From NCBI GenBank assembly GCA_036260375.1, contig DASZZZ010000087.1, forward strand, positions 26,468 through 90,467: a stretch of 64,000 nucleotides of DNA, given 5' to 3'. The DNA comes from DASZZZ01 sp036260375 (GTDB taxonomy: Bacteria; Actinomycetota; CADDZG01; WHSQ01). The notes below the pieces were generated by a model. That model was not told the origin of the DNA and did not search any database. It saw only the letters and a list, made by a program, of their open reading frames with translations. This document shows positions 1 to 7,393 of this stretch, one piece after another; positions within the stretch are counted from its first letter, which is position 1, and every line of letters starts with the position of its first letter. A program made the position numbers and the translations under genes.

Positions 1-125
1 CCACCCCGAGAGCTCCTTTCGCACGGAACCCCACCGAGACGCCGATTGTCGTTCGATCGAGTCGGTTCGGGAGCGCCTCGACGGGTCTCGACCTCATCTT
101 GCATCATGCTTGCCCGACCGTCGAC

Positions 126-260
126 GGACTCGCCCCGCGACTAAGCCGCTCGCGAAGGCGCTGGCGGAGGATTCCGCGCGGATCCCGAGTCCAGTGGCTG
201 GCATGCCGGTCAGTGCACTGGCACAGGCTGGGGAAAGGACATCGCCGGGGAGATATCGCG
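126..260 (-). pseudogene. Decayed 3' fragment of a small membrane-protein gene (paralogue of 606-1112)
   Basis: On the minus strand this stretch reads ASALTGMPATGLG and matches ASTLTGMPPTALG at the end of the intact gene at 606-1112. The nucleotide match starts near 126 and fades near 260. No start codon or full membrane segment survives, so this is a third, decayed copy of that family. A second, internally deleted copy lies at 2443-2625. The copy is a relic rather than a working gene. Confidence 0.6.
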
Positions 261-605
261 TCACAGCCCGTCGTGTCGTCGTGATTCGACGGGTGATGGA
301 GAGTCGGGTCGCGTTGCGGACGAAAATCGCCTCGACTTACGGACATCCGCCATGTGATGCGGCCCCGTGACGGTCGTCATGATCCCACCCGCGCAACGGG
401 CTTCATGCCGATGGACGACGTAGTGCCGTCTGGACCCTTCGAAGCGTACGAGGCGCCCGAGAAGTCGCCGGCGCTGTTCGGCCCGCTACGCGCGATTCTC
501 CGAAGAACGGCTTCGCTGTCGCCCGCAGTCATCGGCAGCATCCGGCTGTGTTCGCTATCCCGTTCCCCTCGCATGGTACGTCCGGCTACCTCTAGAACGA
601 CCACG
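261..605. other. No supported gene
   Basis: Open frames here are short and lack a convincing ribosome-binding site or recognisable motif. The stretch separates a decayed copy of the 606-1112 gene from that gene itself. It may be further relic DNA, but I see nothing specific in it. Confidence 0.4.
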
Positions 606-1112
606 TCATGTCCCACCTCGATTCCGAGAGCGCGACCGACCTACTCGCCAGGCGGTTAGCGAACCCCTCGCAAACACCACTGCGTTCAGGATTCCCGCCC
701 CGATACCGAGCGCCGTGGGGGGCATACCGGTCAGGGTACTGGCGAAGATGCTCAACAAGATCGCCGGAAGGATTCCGGCCACGACTATGATCACGCTCCT
801 CCACTCCCACGAGTGCAGCATCCGATCTAGCCACGACAGGCCGATCCATAACGCGACGGCGTCCGCAATGAGAATGAAACCAAATGCGGCGACTCGCAGT
901 CTCGCTCTTCCTCGACAGTCCTCGGTTGCGATCTTGACGACACCAGTTCCGATGAGCGCCGCCCCCGTCCAGCCCAACGACGGCATCGCCTGCCGTACAG
1001 GCGCCATCGGCGCAACGGACCCGCCTGGTGCCCTGGATCGTTGCGGCGGCTCCGCGCCGGCGTCGGATGCCGCCGCCGTCGTCACTTTGGACCCTGCGGC
1101 CAGCCGGGACAC
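606..1112 (-). CDS. Small four-helix membrane protein (candidate immunity-type protein)
   Basis: A 168-residue product with about four hydrophobic segments, around residues 45-60, 72-95, 100-125 and 133-150, after a polar N-terminus. The GTG start lies 4 nt downstream of the stop of the gene at 1117-1455, with GAAGG just upstream, so the two are probably co-translated. I do not recognise the family. Two broken copies of this gene lie nearby (126-260 and 2443-2625), showing local duplication and decay. It sits in an array of tiny membrane-protein genes downstream of an RHS gene, where immunity proteins would be expected; that role is inference. Confidence 0.65.
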   Translation of the reverse strand: MSRLAAGSKVTTAAASDAGAEPPQRSRAPGGSVAPMAPVRQAMPSLGWTGAALIGTGVVKIATEDCRGRARLRVAAFGFILIADAVALWIGLSWLDRMLHSWEWRSVIIVVAGILPAILLSIFASTLTGMPPTALGIGAGILNAVVFARGSLTAWRVGRSRSRNRGGT

Positions 1113-1116
1113 GAAG

Positions 1117-1455
1117 TCACCTTCGTTCTAGACGACGGGAGACGATGCGTCGTACGACGAGCGCCGTCACGATTATCAGGATGCACCAAAGAACGAAAAA
1201 CGACGCAAGTGCCCACGTGAGCTTGTCGTCGAACCAAGCGGCCACCATGATGACCAGCGTGATGCCTACGCTACCCAACACGGTGCCTTGAACGCCGACC
1301 GTGAGAAGCCTGCGCGGATCCGTGTTCGGAGAGCCGTCGTCGGAACCGTGTATCAGCCGGTTCATGGCGAAGAGGAAGCCGAAGATCAGAGGAACGACGA
1401 ACACTGGAATGAGGAGCAAGTACACGCCGAAGAGGACGCCGCGCACTGGAGTCAC
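1117..1455 (-). CDS. Small membrane protein
   Basis: A 112-residue protein with three predicted membrane helices: an N-terminal helix from about residue 5 to 32, one around 55-72, and one around 82-102. It ends in an arginine-rich tail (VVRRIVSRRLERR). The stop lies 4 nt before the GTG of the next gene (606-1112), which suggests a two-gene operon. No domain family is recognised. By position it belongs to the RHS-associated array and may be an immunity protein or a membrane anchor, but nothing in the sequence proves this. Confidence 0.65.
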   Translation of the reverse strand: MTPVRGVLFGVYLLLIPVFVVPLIFGFLFAMNRLIHGSDDGSPNTDPRRLLTVGVQGTVLGSVGITLVIMVAAWFDDKLTWALASFFVLWCILIIVTALVVRRIVSRRLERR

Positions 1456-1948
1456 GATCCCGGAGGTTGGCGACGCCGAAGGGACTCAGCCATCATAGAA
1501 ATGTCGCATCCGACATCGATCAGCGTAGCGGCACCGCCGGCGAAGGGCGAGCCGTCCGACGAGTTCTGCACCACGTGCTTCTCGGCGCGCTATCCGGTCG
1601 CGATGCCGCCCGACGAGCTCCGCAGCAAGCAAGTGCTGGAGCCGCACGGCGGCGCGCCGAGCTGGTGCCGCGTCGCTAGTGCGCCGCCTTCGTGCCGCGC
1701 CAGCCGGAGCGCTCGACCGCGACGATCGTGGGCGTCGAGCCCGGCTCTGCGGTGTGCTGGCCGAGGCCCTCGAACGGCGACACGAACCCCGTCCACGCGT
1801 CGCCGGCCTGCGCCGACGACGTGCGCTCCGGGTGGACCGGGAACGCGTCGACGCGCTCCGCGCGCGCGCTCGAACGCCGCGCTCGTTGCCGCCTCCACCG
1901 GCCGGCGGGACAGCCCGCACCCGCGCCACTCGGGGGGGAACCGACGGC
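1456..1948. other. Unassigned segment between membrane-protein array and acetyltransferase relic
   Basis: Long open frames overlap on both strands here, as high-GC DNA often produces, but none has a start signal or a motif I can name. The segment appears to have arrived together with the acetyltransferase fragment at 1949-2065, because the membrane-protein array is interrupted exactly there. Confidence 0.35.
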
Positions 1949-2065
1949 GTGCGCATCGACGTCATCGAGGCGTCGGACTGGAGCGGCGTCGCGGCGCTGT
2001 TCGGCGACCACGGCACGCGGGTGTGCTGGTGCATGTGGTGGCGCGTCGCCAACGGCCGCGAGTGA
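1949..2065 (+). pseudogene. N-terminal fragment of a GNAT-family acetyltransferase
   Basis: The frame opens with GTG after a purine-rich stretch of seven G and gives about 38 residues containing the WCMWWR signature typical of the N-terminus of one actinobacterial GNAT group, then stops at TGA. GNAT proteins are usually 150-200 residues, so most of the acetyltransferase core is missing. The DNA just downstream on the other strand encodes the interrupted membrane protein at 2066-2242. The break is therefore a recombination junction rather than a point mutation. Confidence 0.55.
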
Positions 2066-2242
2066 CGGGAGTCCGATGACGACGGCGATCGCGATGACGA
2101 ACAGAAGCAGGGACCCCCGCCACGTCGCCCAGCGGTAGATCTCCTCCGCCAGCTTGCTACGGAACGAAAAGTGCCCCGAGGCCTTCGCTTCCTCGAAGCA
2201 TCGCCGTCGCCACGCCGTGTAACGCCGCCGTGCTTCGCGCAT
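2066..2242 (-). pseudogene. Small membrane-protein gene truncated at a recombination junction
   Basis: Starting at an ATG at 2242, about 59 residues read as a basic helix-forming N-terminus followed by one hydrophobic segment (LLLFVIAIAVVIGLPS). The frame then runs into unrelated GNAT-derived sequence at about 2065. It overlaps the end of the gene at 2157-2414 in another frame. The natural C-terminus is lost, so this is best read as a 3'-truncated member of the membrane-protein array. Confidence 0.45.
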
Positions 2243-2414
2243 TTGCAGGCCTCACTGCAGTCATAGCGCCGAAGAACGCTCCCATGCCGACTACTGCGCT
2301 GCCGAACAGCGTTACGAAGACGAGTGCGAACAAGGCGACGAACGTGACCGCTTCGCTGGTGTCTTGGAGTTGATTGCGGAGTCGGTTCGTTGATTTGACC
2401 GTCGCCTCGCGCAT
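2157..2414 (-). CDS. Small membrane protein, about 85 residues
   Basis: From the ATG at 2414 the product has a polar N-terminus (MREATVKSTNRLRNQLQDT) and then a long hydrophobic stretch, about residues 22-55, that can form one or two membrane helices. Its last 28 residues overlap the truncated frame at 2066-2242 and look out of frame. A frameshift may therefore have separated what was once a single two-part gene. No family recognised. Confidence 0.4.
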   Translation of the reverse strand: MREATVKSTNRLRNQLQDTSEAVTFVALFALVFVTLFGSAVVGMGAFFGAMTAVRPANARSTAALHGVATAMLRGSEGLGALFVP

Positions 2415-2442
2415 GCCCAGCGTATCAACGGAATATGCCGCA

Positions 2443-2625
2443 TTACGGATGCCCCTCGCAAAGGCCACCGCGGTCAGCTTCCCGCGCCGATGGCGAGCGC
2501 CGTGGGGGGACGACTCGCATTGTCGCTGTTCCTCAGCAGTCCTCGGCTGCGATCTTGAAGACACCGATTCCAACGAGCGCCGCCCGGTCACCGCGGCGTA
2601 CCTGCTGCCGTACCGGCGAGGGGGT
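2443..2625 (-). pseudogene. Internally deleted copy of the 606-1112 membrane-protein gene
   Basis: The two ends match the intact gene at 606-1112 clearly. One end encodes AALVGIGVFKIAAEDC against AALIGTGVVKIATEDC in the intact protein, and the other matches the C-terminal third. About 170 bp corresponding to intact positions 719-889 (the middle membrane helices) are missing, and a TGA follows the first block directly. The copy cannot make the full protein. Together with 126-260 it shows repeated duplication and decay inside the array. Confidence 0.6.
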
Positions 2626-2754
2626 TCGGCCGCGGACTTGCCGAGAGCCGTACTCGATGACGTCGCCATTCCATCTCAGGCGCCGATCACGTAGGCGGCC
2701 GCGTGTTCACCTCCCGATTGCGCGCTCGCCGGCACGTCCGCGCGGTCGCGACCG

Positions 2755-2967
2755 TCATCCCATGTAACCGGCGAAGCCTACGACGAAGAGCAGTCGTGTC
2801 CATCCACCGCTAGAGCGGGTCGCCATGAGACCAGAGCCGATGGCTACGAACGCCGTACCAAGCGCCGTCGACAAGCATAGGACCCGAGAGCGCCTCAAGA
2901 GCGCGTCGAGTGTCGCATTCAGGCGCTCGACCGGCCTTTCGATCCTGAGCTTGCCGCGCTGGCGCAT
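2755..2967 (-). CDS. Small membrane protein, 70 residues
   Basis: The ATG at 2967 opens a 70-residue frame with a charged N-terminus (MRQRGKLRIERPVERLNAT) and two hydrophobic segments near residues 31-50 and 55-68. It begins 22 nt after a 54-bp fragment of RHS coding sequence (2989-3042) that is open in the same frame, so the gene lies where a tip or immunity gene would follow an RHS core. No family recognised; the immunity role is inference. Confidence 0.5.
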   Translation of the reverse strand: MRQRGKLRIERPVERLNATLDALLRRSRVLCLSTALGTAFVAIGSGLMATRSSGGWTRLLFVVGFAGYMG

Positions 2968-2988
2968 GGCGTCTATGACTCCTGGGCG

Positions 2989-3042
2989 GACGCCGTCTCG
3001 TCCCGTGAAGCTCTCTCGGCGGTTCGTGTCCGTGTCGACGCC
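2989..3042 (-). repeat. 54-bp fragment of RHS coding sequence
   Basis: This segment is identical at 53 of 54 positions to 8797-8850 inside the intact RHS gene and encodes GVDTDTNRRESFTGRDGV in the same strand. Similarity ends sharply on both sides. Such near-identity over a short tract points to recent recombination or gene conversion with the intact gene. Confidence 0.8.
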
Positions 3043-3068
3043 GTCGCACGCGCTCGCTCGCGTTCGCG

Positions 3069-3416
3069 TCACACACACGAGCAGTAGGCGAGCCATAGAA
3101 ATGCCGCGCCACCGGCTACCGCGGCGATCAGCAGGACGGCGACTACGAGCCTGGATCGGAACTCGACCTCCGGCGCTCTTCGTCCGAGGACATGTAGCAG
3201 GAGCGCGCCTGCGCCGCCGAGCACGGTCACGACACCGGTCACCGTAAGCCATGGACTCGCGACAAAGGCGGCGTAGAGCCCCACGGCGCCAGCACACACC
3301 GCCAGGCCCACGACGAGATCGCCCAAGAGGCCGGTGCCCTCGAGGACACTTCGGTCGTCCCACGGGCTCTCGCTACGTTGCTCCGAACGCGGAGCCTCAT
3401 CGCTTCCGAACGTCAT
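3069..3416 (-). CDS. Small three-helix membrane protein
   Basis: A 115-residue product with a polar first 30 residues (MTFGSDEAPRSEQRSESPW), then three hydrophobic segments near residues 30-50, 53-76 and 88-112. The start overlaps the end of the decayed frame at 3433-3558, as in a coupled pair. No domain is recognised. It fits the size and topology of the other proteins in this array. Confidence 0.55.
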   Translation of the reverse strand: MTFGSDEAPRSEQRSESPWDDRSVLEGTGLLGDLVVGLAVCAGAVGLYAAFVASPWLTVTGVVTVLGGAGALLLHVLGRRAPEVEFRSRLVVAVLLIAAVAGGAAFLWLAYCSCV

Positions 3417-3432
3417 CGCGGCGCGTGCCCAT

Positions 3433-3558
3433 GTCTCGATCGCTCCTTCGTGGGCGTTCCAGCCACTTGCCGATGTATGCGACTGTCATCCCGATGCTGA
3501 GTGCGCCGAGGCCGTTGCGACCTCGGCGAGAACATCGACGCCTGCCTACGAACACATC
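3433..3558 (-). pseudogene. Decayed copy of the 5524-5847 membrane-protein gene
   Basis: The minus strand encodes IGMTVAYIGKWLERPRR, almost identical to IGMAVAYIGKWLERPRR near the N-terminus of the intact gene at 5524-5847. The upstream bases, including TGTTCGTAGGCAG, also match the region before that gene. A frameshift separates the start region from the membrane helix, and the rest is lost. This is a second, decayed copy. A partial third trace is embedded around 5029-5110. Confidence 0.6.
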
Positions 3559-3812
3559 GACTGAGATGCGCGGTGAAGGGCGATTCCGGCACCTGCTTCA
3601 CCATGCAATCGTATCCGTAGTGATCGTAGCGGCCGGCTGCCCTCGTACAGCGACGCCGGGACGACGGTCGCGTGCGCACGCCGTGGAGCGGCCCGTCCGA
3701 CGCGGATGGGCGACGAGCTGTACGGCGGCATCGCTCGCCCGACACAGGGCTGACGACGCCTCGACGCCTCCGCACGGGTTCAGCCATCGTGGACGTTCTT
3801 GCCTGGGCGTGG
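3559..3812. other. No supported gene
   Basis: Only short, motif-free frames are present between the decayed membrane-protein copy and the gene at 3813-4109. I see no hairpin, repeat or promoter that I would defend. Confidence 0.35.
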
Positions 3813-4109
3813 CTAGCGATTCGTCGCCCAAGCCATCGCGACGACGACGGCGAAGACGACGATGGCGAACGCTAGCGTCGCGGTGACTTTGCTCTTGTCC
3901 ACGGGACCCTCCGGAACGGTCGTGCGGCGACGCGCCCATCCACCGCGTCGCCACATGAGACAGGTGACGAAGGCGAACACCGCACCGGCCGCGAGGCTGC
4001 CCGCGAACGGCACGCCCTTGAGCGCGAGGACGGCAGCCAAGACCAGGCCGACGACGACCGAGTAGGCCCTCGTGTGTCGGGCGGCGAGCTTCGTGAACTC
4101 ATTGCCCAT
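3813..4109 (-). CDS. Small membrane protein, 98 residues
   Basis: From the ATG at 4109 (an in-frame GTG at 4142 would add 11 residues) the protein begins MGNEFTKLAARHTRAYS. It has hydrophobic segments near residues 18-35, 37-55 and 78-95, separated by a basic loop (WRRGGWARRR). It follows the gene at 4163-4423 closely on the same strand. No family is recognised. The candidate role is an immunity protein of the RHS-associated array. Confidence 0.55.
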   Translation of the reverse strand: MGNEFTKLAARHTRAYSVVVGLVLAAVLALKGVPFAGSLAAGAVFAFVTCLMWRRGGWARRRTTVPEGPVDKSKVTATLAFAIVVFAVVVAMAWATNR

Positions 4110-4162
4110 GCCATCGTCAGCGTATCGCTCTCCCGGCCGCACTCATGAACGTGATCGAACCG

Positions 4163-4423
4163 TTACCTATGACGCCACTTCCTCCATGCCCCTTCCGCAA
4201 GGACAAGACCCGCCATGAACCCTGTGAGGAACGCGGTGTTCTCCCATCCACCCGAGTACGCGCCGAGCGTAAGGGCGATGACTGCTGAATAGAGGAGCAG
4301 CAGCCCTGCGATCGAGCCGAACGCGATGACGGGGCTTGCCCTTAGCCGGCGCGTCGCCCAACCGACCGCCAGCCGACCGCCGGCACCGGCGACGACGGCG
4401 ACGATGATCACGCCGAGCATCAT
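4163..4423 (-). CDS. Small two- to three-helix membrane protein
   Basis: An 86-residue protein that is hydrophobic from its first residues (MMLGVIIVAVVAGAGG). It has further helices near residues 32-52 and 62-78 and a basic tail (WRKWRHR), giving a likely cytoplasmic C-terminus. It is followed within about 50 nt by the next small membrane gene. No domain recognised. Confidence 0.6.
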   Translation of the reverse strand: MMLGVIIVAVVAGAGGRLAVGWATRRLRASPVIAFGSIAGLLLLYSAVIALTLGAYSGGWENTAFLTGFMAGLVLAEGAWRKWRHR

Positions 4424-4643
4424 GACTCCGCCCGAGCCCGGCGATGGAACGCAGCTGTGCGGTCGATGATGTGAAAACGTCCGCGAGGACCAGCCATGTT
4501 CGGCCGCATGCTACGGTCGATCACGACGTCGGCAGAGCACGACATGTTTCGCGAGCGCGTCACGTGTTGCGGTCCGGCATCGCACTCCTTCGGTCGACTA
4601 GCCCGCTACTGTCCAACCACACAGACGAGAACGCGCACGTCGT
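4424..4643. other. No supported gene
   Basis: This spacer between two minus-strand membrane genes has no frame with a credible start or a known motif. Confidence 0.3.
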
Positions 4644-5129
4644 TCAAGATCGTCGTCCCGGCTTGTTCTTTCTCAGGTCGATATTGATGACGACGATTGC
4701 CAGAAACATCGCGATCGCCACCACCGACTCGATCGCCCGCGGCGGTTGCCACGCGAGCATCGTGACGCTGGTAACCGCGCTGACACCCATCAACACTGCG
4801 GTTCGGCGCCTGAGCTTGAACGTTGCGTCATGCGGCGCATCGCGATAGGCGTCGAGCCTCCAGCCGACACTCCTTACGAAAGCGGGGGCCGTGACGACTC
4901 CGACCATCACGAAGATGAGAACGGTCACAGCCCACGAGAACCGCGCGGGCCGTGTCAGCGCAAGCGCTAGGAGGCCGGCGACGACACCGACGACCGCGCC
5001 CAGTGAGGAGAGTGTCAACCGAGACGTTTCTCGATCCCCCTTCGTGGACGTGTCAGTCGCTTGCGATGTTGCGAGAGCCGGGACGACTCTTGTCGCGATC
5101 GCCAATATGGCGCGCGAGTCGACGTACAT
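4644..5129 (-). CDS. Four-helix membrane protein with a hybrid N-terminus
   Basis: The 161-residue frame from the ATG at 5129 has four hydrophobic segments in its last 115 residues, paired as two hairpins with a charged loop (RLDAYRDAPHDATFKLRRR) between them. The first 35 residues are odd: at the DNA level 5029-5110 aligns with the membrane-protein gene at 5524-5847, but in a different reading frame, including a 1-base gap. The gene seems to be a fusion of a relic and a real membrane protein. The true start may be internal. Confidence 0.5.
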   Translation of the reverse strand: MYVDSRAILAIATRVVPALATSQATDTSTKGDRETSRLTLSSLGAVVGVVAGLLALALTRPARFSWAVTVLIFVMVGVVTAPAFVRSVGWRLDAYRDAPHDATFKLRRRTAVLMGVSAVTSVTMLAWQPPRAIESVVAIAMFLAIVVINIDLRKNKPGRRS

Positions 5130-5523
5130 AATCACAGGAGCATAGCCAAGGTGATGGCGATTCAGAACGGACGACGCGCGTAGAAGGCAGGCGAGCGACG
5201 CTCGCGTCCGCCGCGGCGGCTCGTCTCGTCGACGGCAGGCGTTCCTAGCACCACAGCTCTGCAACGAGCAGGCCCCGGACGAACATGAGGAGCGCGGCAA
5301 GTGCCTCAGCGATCGGCGTCTCGGTCCCTCCGGTCGTGCCCCCGCGTGTGGGCGATGCAGGCGGCTGGCCCCGCGGCTCCGTTTCGGAGCTCTCGCCCGT
5401 CGAGCGCGGCCGGAACCACATCACCGCAGCATGATCGTCATTCCGACGGCGATTACGACGTTGCGGTCGTCGATCTCACGCTCTCCGAACGGTAGCAGTA
5501 CGACAAAGAGGTTCGACCTGCTT
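5130..5523. other. No supported gene
   Basis: About 390 bp with overlapping short frames on both strands and no recognisable product. It lies between two members of the membrane-protein array and may be degraded array DNA. Confidence 0.35.
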
Positions 5524-5847
5524 CTAACGTAACCGCTGTCTCACTCTTCGGAACAAGACGAGCCCACTCATGACCGTCACGGCACCGGGTGCGACCGCAG
5601 CCCAGGGATCGTCGTACGCGAGGACGACGTACGTAAGAATGGCGGTCGCCATCAAAAGGCATGCCGCGAGCAGCGGCACTTCTACGGGATGCGGCGAAGC
5701 GCGCCGTCGAGATGCTCGGGAGCGCATATCGGCATTCGTATCTCGATCGCCCCTTCGTGGACGTTCGAGCCACTTGCCGATGTAAGCGACCGCCATCCCG
5801 ATGCTGACTGCGACGATTCCGATTGCGAACCTGCCGAGAACGTCCAC
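5524..5847 (-). CDS. Small membrane protein, intact copy of a duplicated family
   Basis: A 107-residue product starting at GTG 5847, 6 nt after the stop of the 50-residue gene at 5854-6006. It has an N-terminal helix (residues 5-25), a basic loop (KWLERPRRGDRD) and two helices near 58-75 and 82-97. Decayed DNA copies exist at 3433-3558 and 5029-5110, so this family was duplicated within the array. It is the last gene of a compact run that begins with an orphan RHS tip, which is the expected position of immunity genes. Confidence 0.6.
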   Translation of the reverse strand: MDVLGRFAIGIVAVSIGMAVAYIGKWLERPRRGDRDTNADMRSRASRRRASPHPVEVPLLAACLLMATAILTYVVLAYDDPWAAVAPGAVTVMSGLVLFRRVRQRLR

Positions 5848-5853
5848 GGCTGC

Positions 5854-6006
5854 CTACGAACAGATCGAGTTTAACCAGACTCCCATGGCAATGAACCACA
5901 CCGATAGGATGCGGAGCCTTCGATCGGAGTACTTCCGAGCGAGAACCACGGCGTTTGTGGCCGCGATCAGTATGCCGCTGATCACGTACGCCGCACGATA
6001 GCTCAT
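5854..6006 (-). CDS. 50-residue two-helix membrane protein (paralogue of 7393-7557)
   Basis: Too short to appear in most gene calls, this frame begins MSYRAAYVISGILIAATNA and closely matches the product at 7393-7557, which begins MSYRISYIVTGVLLLSTHA. Both share the block VVLARxxSxRRxR followed by a second helix. The ATG follows the stop of the 33-residue frame at 6007-6108 with no gap. Two diverged copies in the same relative position, one after the intact RHS gene and one after the orphan RHS tip, make this the best immunity-gene candidate in the array. Confidence 0.6.
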   Translation of the reverse strand: MSYRAAYVISGILIAATNAVVLARKYSDRRLRILSVWFIAMGVWLNSICS

Positions 6007-6108
6007 CTAGTGCCAATGCCGCATGGGTCGGAAGGCGATCGTCCGTAGAAACGTCCGTCGCTCGATGACGCGGCGTTCATCCCTGGGACTCGAGAAGCGC
6101 TTGCTCAT
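6007..6108 (-). CDS. 33-residue basic peptide
   Basis: The frame reads MSKRFSSPRDERRVIERR and ends RPMRHWH. Its ATG lies 4 nt after the stop of the orphan RHS tip, and its stop abuts the ATG of the next gene. The spacing suggests translation coupling rather than chance. It has no hydrophobic segment and no known motif. It could be a leader or coupling peptide, or noise. Confidence 0.35.
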   Translation of the reverse strand: MSKRFSSPRDERRVIERRTFLRTIAFRPMRHWH

Positions 6109-6112
6109 TTCG

Positions 6113-6467
6113 TCATTCTTCCTCACGGCCGTACGTAATCGCCGTACCGGCCGCGGCAAACATGCCGCCGACGAGAATCGACACTCCGGCCTAGCTCCCC
6201 TAATGCCAGCGCGGGGCCCGCAAACAGCCCCGATCCAGTCGCGATGGTCGAGCCAGCGGCACAATGCGAGCGGCCGCTCGAGTCGACGTTGTTGATCGGA
6301 TTCCCGGCGACGTACGCGTTCAAGTGCAGCGACAGAGGATCCGTCAGGCTCGCGACCTCGTCTGTTGTTCGTGCTGCTGCCGGTGATTGCTGATCGTACC
6401 GCCGTGTGTCCGTAATCGACATGGGATCTCCCAAGTAGTCCCTCTTAGGATCAAATTGTGTCAGCGG
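6113..6467 (-). pseudogene. Orphan, frameshifted RHS C-terminal tip
   Basis: This minus-strand segment aligns with the last 130 or so residues of the intact RHS protein. LTQFDPKRD corresponds to WTQLDPERS, NAYVAGNPINN to NAYAYVGGNPTD, and SGRSHCAAGST to SGRSHCLAGST. After a one-base shift VSILVGGMFAAAGTAI corresponds to VSILVGGMFLAAGTAI, and both end in an acidic run (REEE and CEEEED). There is no upstream RHS body, so this is a displaced tip module. The frameshift lies in the middle of the hydrophobic tip. Confidence 0.8.
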
Positions 6468-6479
6468 ACGCGCCGCGCC

Positions 6480-6689
6480 TCACATCGCGCTCGCGATGGC
6501 ATTGCCGATGCCAATCACGACGGCGAGCGCGCCGACGACGCGGTTCACCCACAAGGCCATCTGCTCACTCGTATCTCCGAGCCGGAACCCCCAGGCGCGA
6601 TTCTGAAGTCGAATCGTTCGGCGTGCGAAGGGTCGTGCAGCGAGAAACACCGTGAGGCCGGCGACCATGGTGACGATGCCGACGATCAT
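6480..6689 (-). CDS. 69-residue two-helix membrane protein
   Basis: A strong GAGGAGG ribosome-binding site precedes the ATG at 6689. The protein has an N-terminal helix (MIVGIVTMVAGLTVFLAA), an amphipathic basic middle (RRTIRLQNRAWGFRLGD) and a C-terminal helix. The stop is only about 12 nt before the orphan RHS tip at 6113-6467. It could be the immunity partner of the decayed RHS segment just upstream (6802-7118), which is inference. The general architecture resembles small DUF6199-type membrane proteins. Confidence 0.65.
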   Translation of the reverse strand: MIVGIVTMVAGLTVFLAARPFARRTIRLQNRAWGFRLGDTSEQMALWVNRVVGALAVVIGIGNAIASAM

Positions 6690-6801
6690 GAATGTTCCTC
6701 CTCAGAAGGGCTAGTAGCATGTCGCAGAGGCGCCCGGAGGGGATCCACCGCTGACTTCCCAGAATCCCTGCCCCGCCGCCGCGTCCCACTTGTCCCGAGA
6801 C

Positions 6802-7118
6802 CTAGTAGGAAGCTTGGACGCCGCAGTTCCAGCCGGTCGACGTGTCTTGTGGAGACTACGTTATGGAACCGCTGACGCCGGGCGTCGGCGCCATACGTCG
6901 GAGTCGAAGCGTACGTGCCGACGCCTCCGAAGACGTTTCCCGCCGGTGTCGGCGCCCACCGTGGCGTAGCCCGCGCTGCAGCTCACCGAACCACCCCACA
7001 CCTCCGCTGCTGGAGCAGGGGTTGTAGTACGCGTAGCGGCGCACGACGCGGCCCGGCGGCGTCGGTGGTCGCCACGATCGAGCCGAGCCCGTCGAGGTGG
7101 TAGTAGAGGTCCTGGTCG
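6802..7118 (-). pseudogene. RHS core fragment with a decayed divergent tip
   Basis: Bases 7027-7118 are about 85 percent identical to about 8194-8285 in the intact RHS gene and encode DLYYHLDGLGSIVATTDAAG followed, in another frame, by VRRYAYYNP. Beyond this the sequence no longer resembles the intact RHS tip and drifts through several frames, one of which ends WNCGVQASY and stop at 6802. This looks like the core plus a different, now broken, C-terminal tip. Confidence 0.65.
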
Positions 7119-7204
7119 AATGAGAAAGACCACACCCACCGCGCGATGAGCGCCACGAACGACGTGGCGCACTTGCCGAAATGTCGCACGGACGCGCTGT
7201 CTCG

Positions 7205-7393
7205 TCACGCCCAGCGGGCGAGCGACGCGATGGAATGGCCCGCCGCTGCGACGATGAGGAACTCCGGTGGGCTGACGATTACGAGGGCTCCTCCGATGAG
7301 CATCGTGGCAGTTCCGAGGAGTCCCAGCCAACGACGAAACCGCGGGAGGTCCTCGGGGAAGAGCCGGCTCGCTAAACGGGTCATCTCACTCAT
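7205..7393 (-). CDS. 62-residue two-helix membrane protein
   Basis: The ATG overlaps the stop of the preceding gene as TAATG (shared base 7393), a classic coupled arrangement. The product begins MSEMTRLASRLFPEDLPRF and has two hydrophobic segments near residues 21-42 and 44-58. No family is recognised. As the second gene after the RHS gene it is a candidate immunity protein. Confidence 0.6.
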   Translation of the reverse strand: MSEMTRLASRLFPEDLPRFRRWLGLLGTATMLIGGALVIVSPPEFLIVAAAGHSIASLARWA

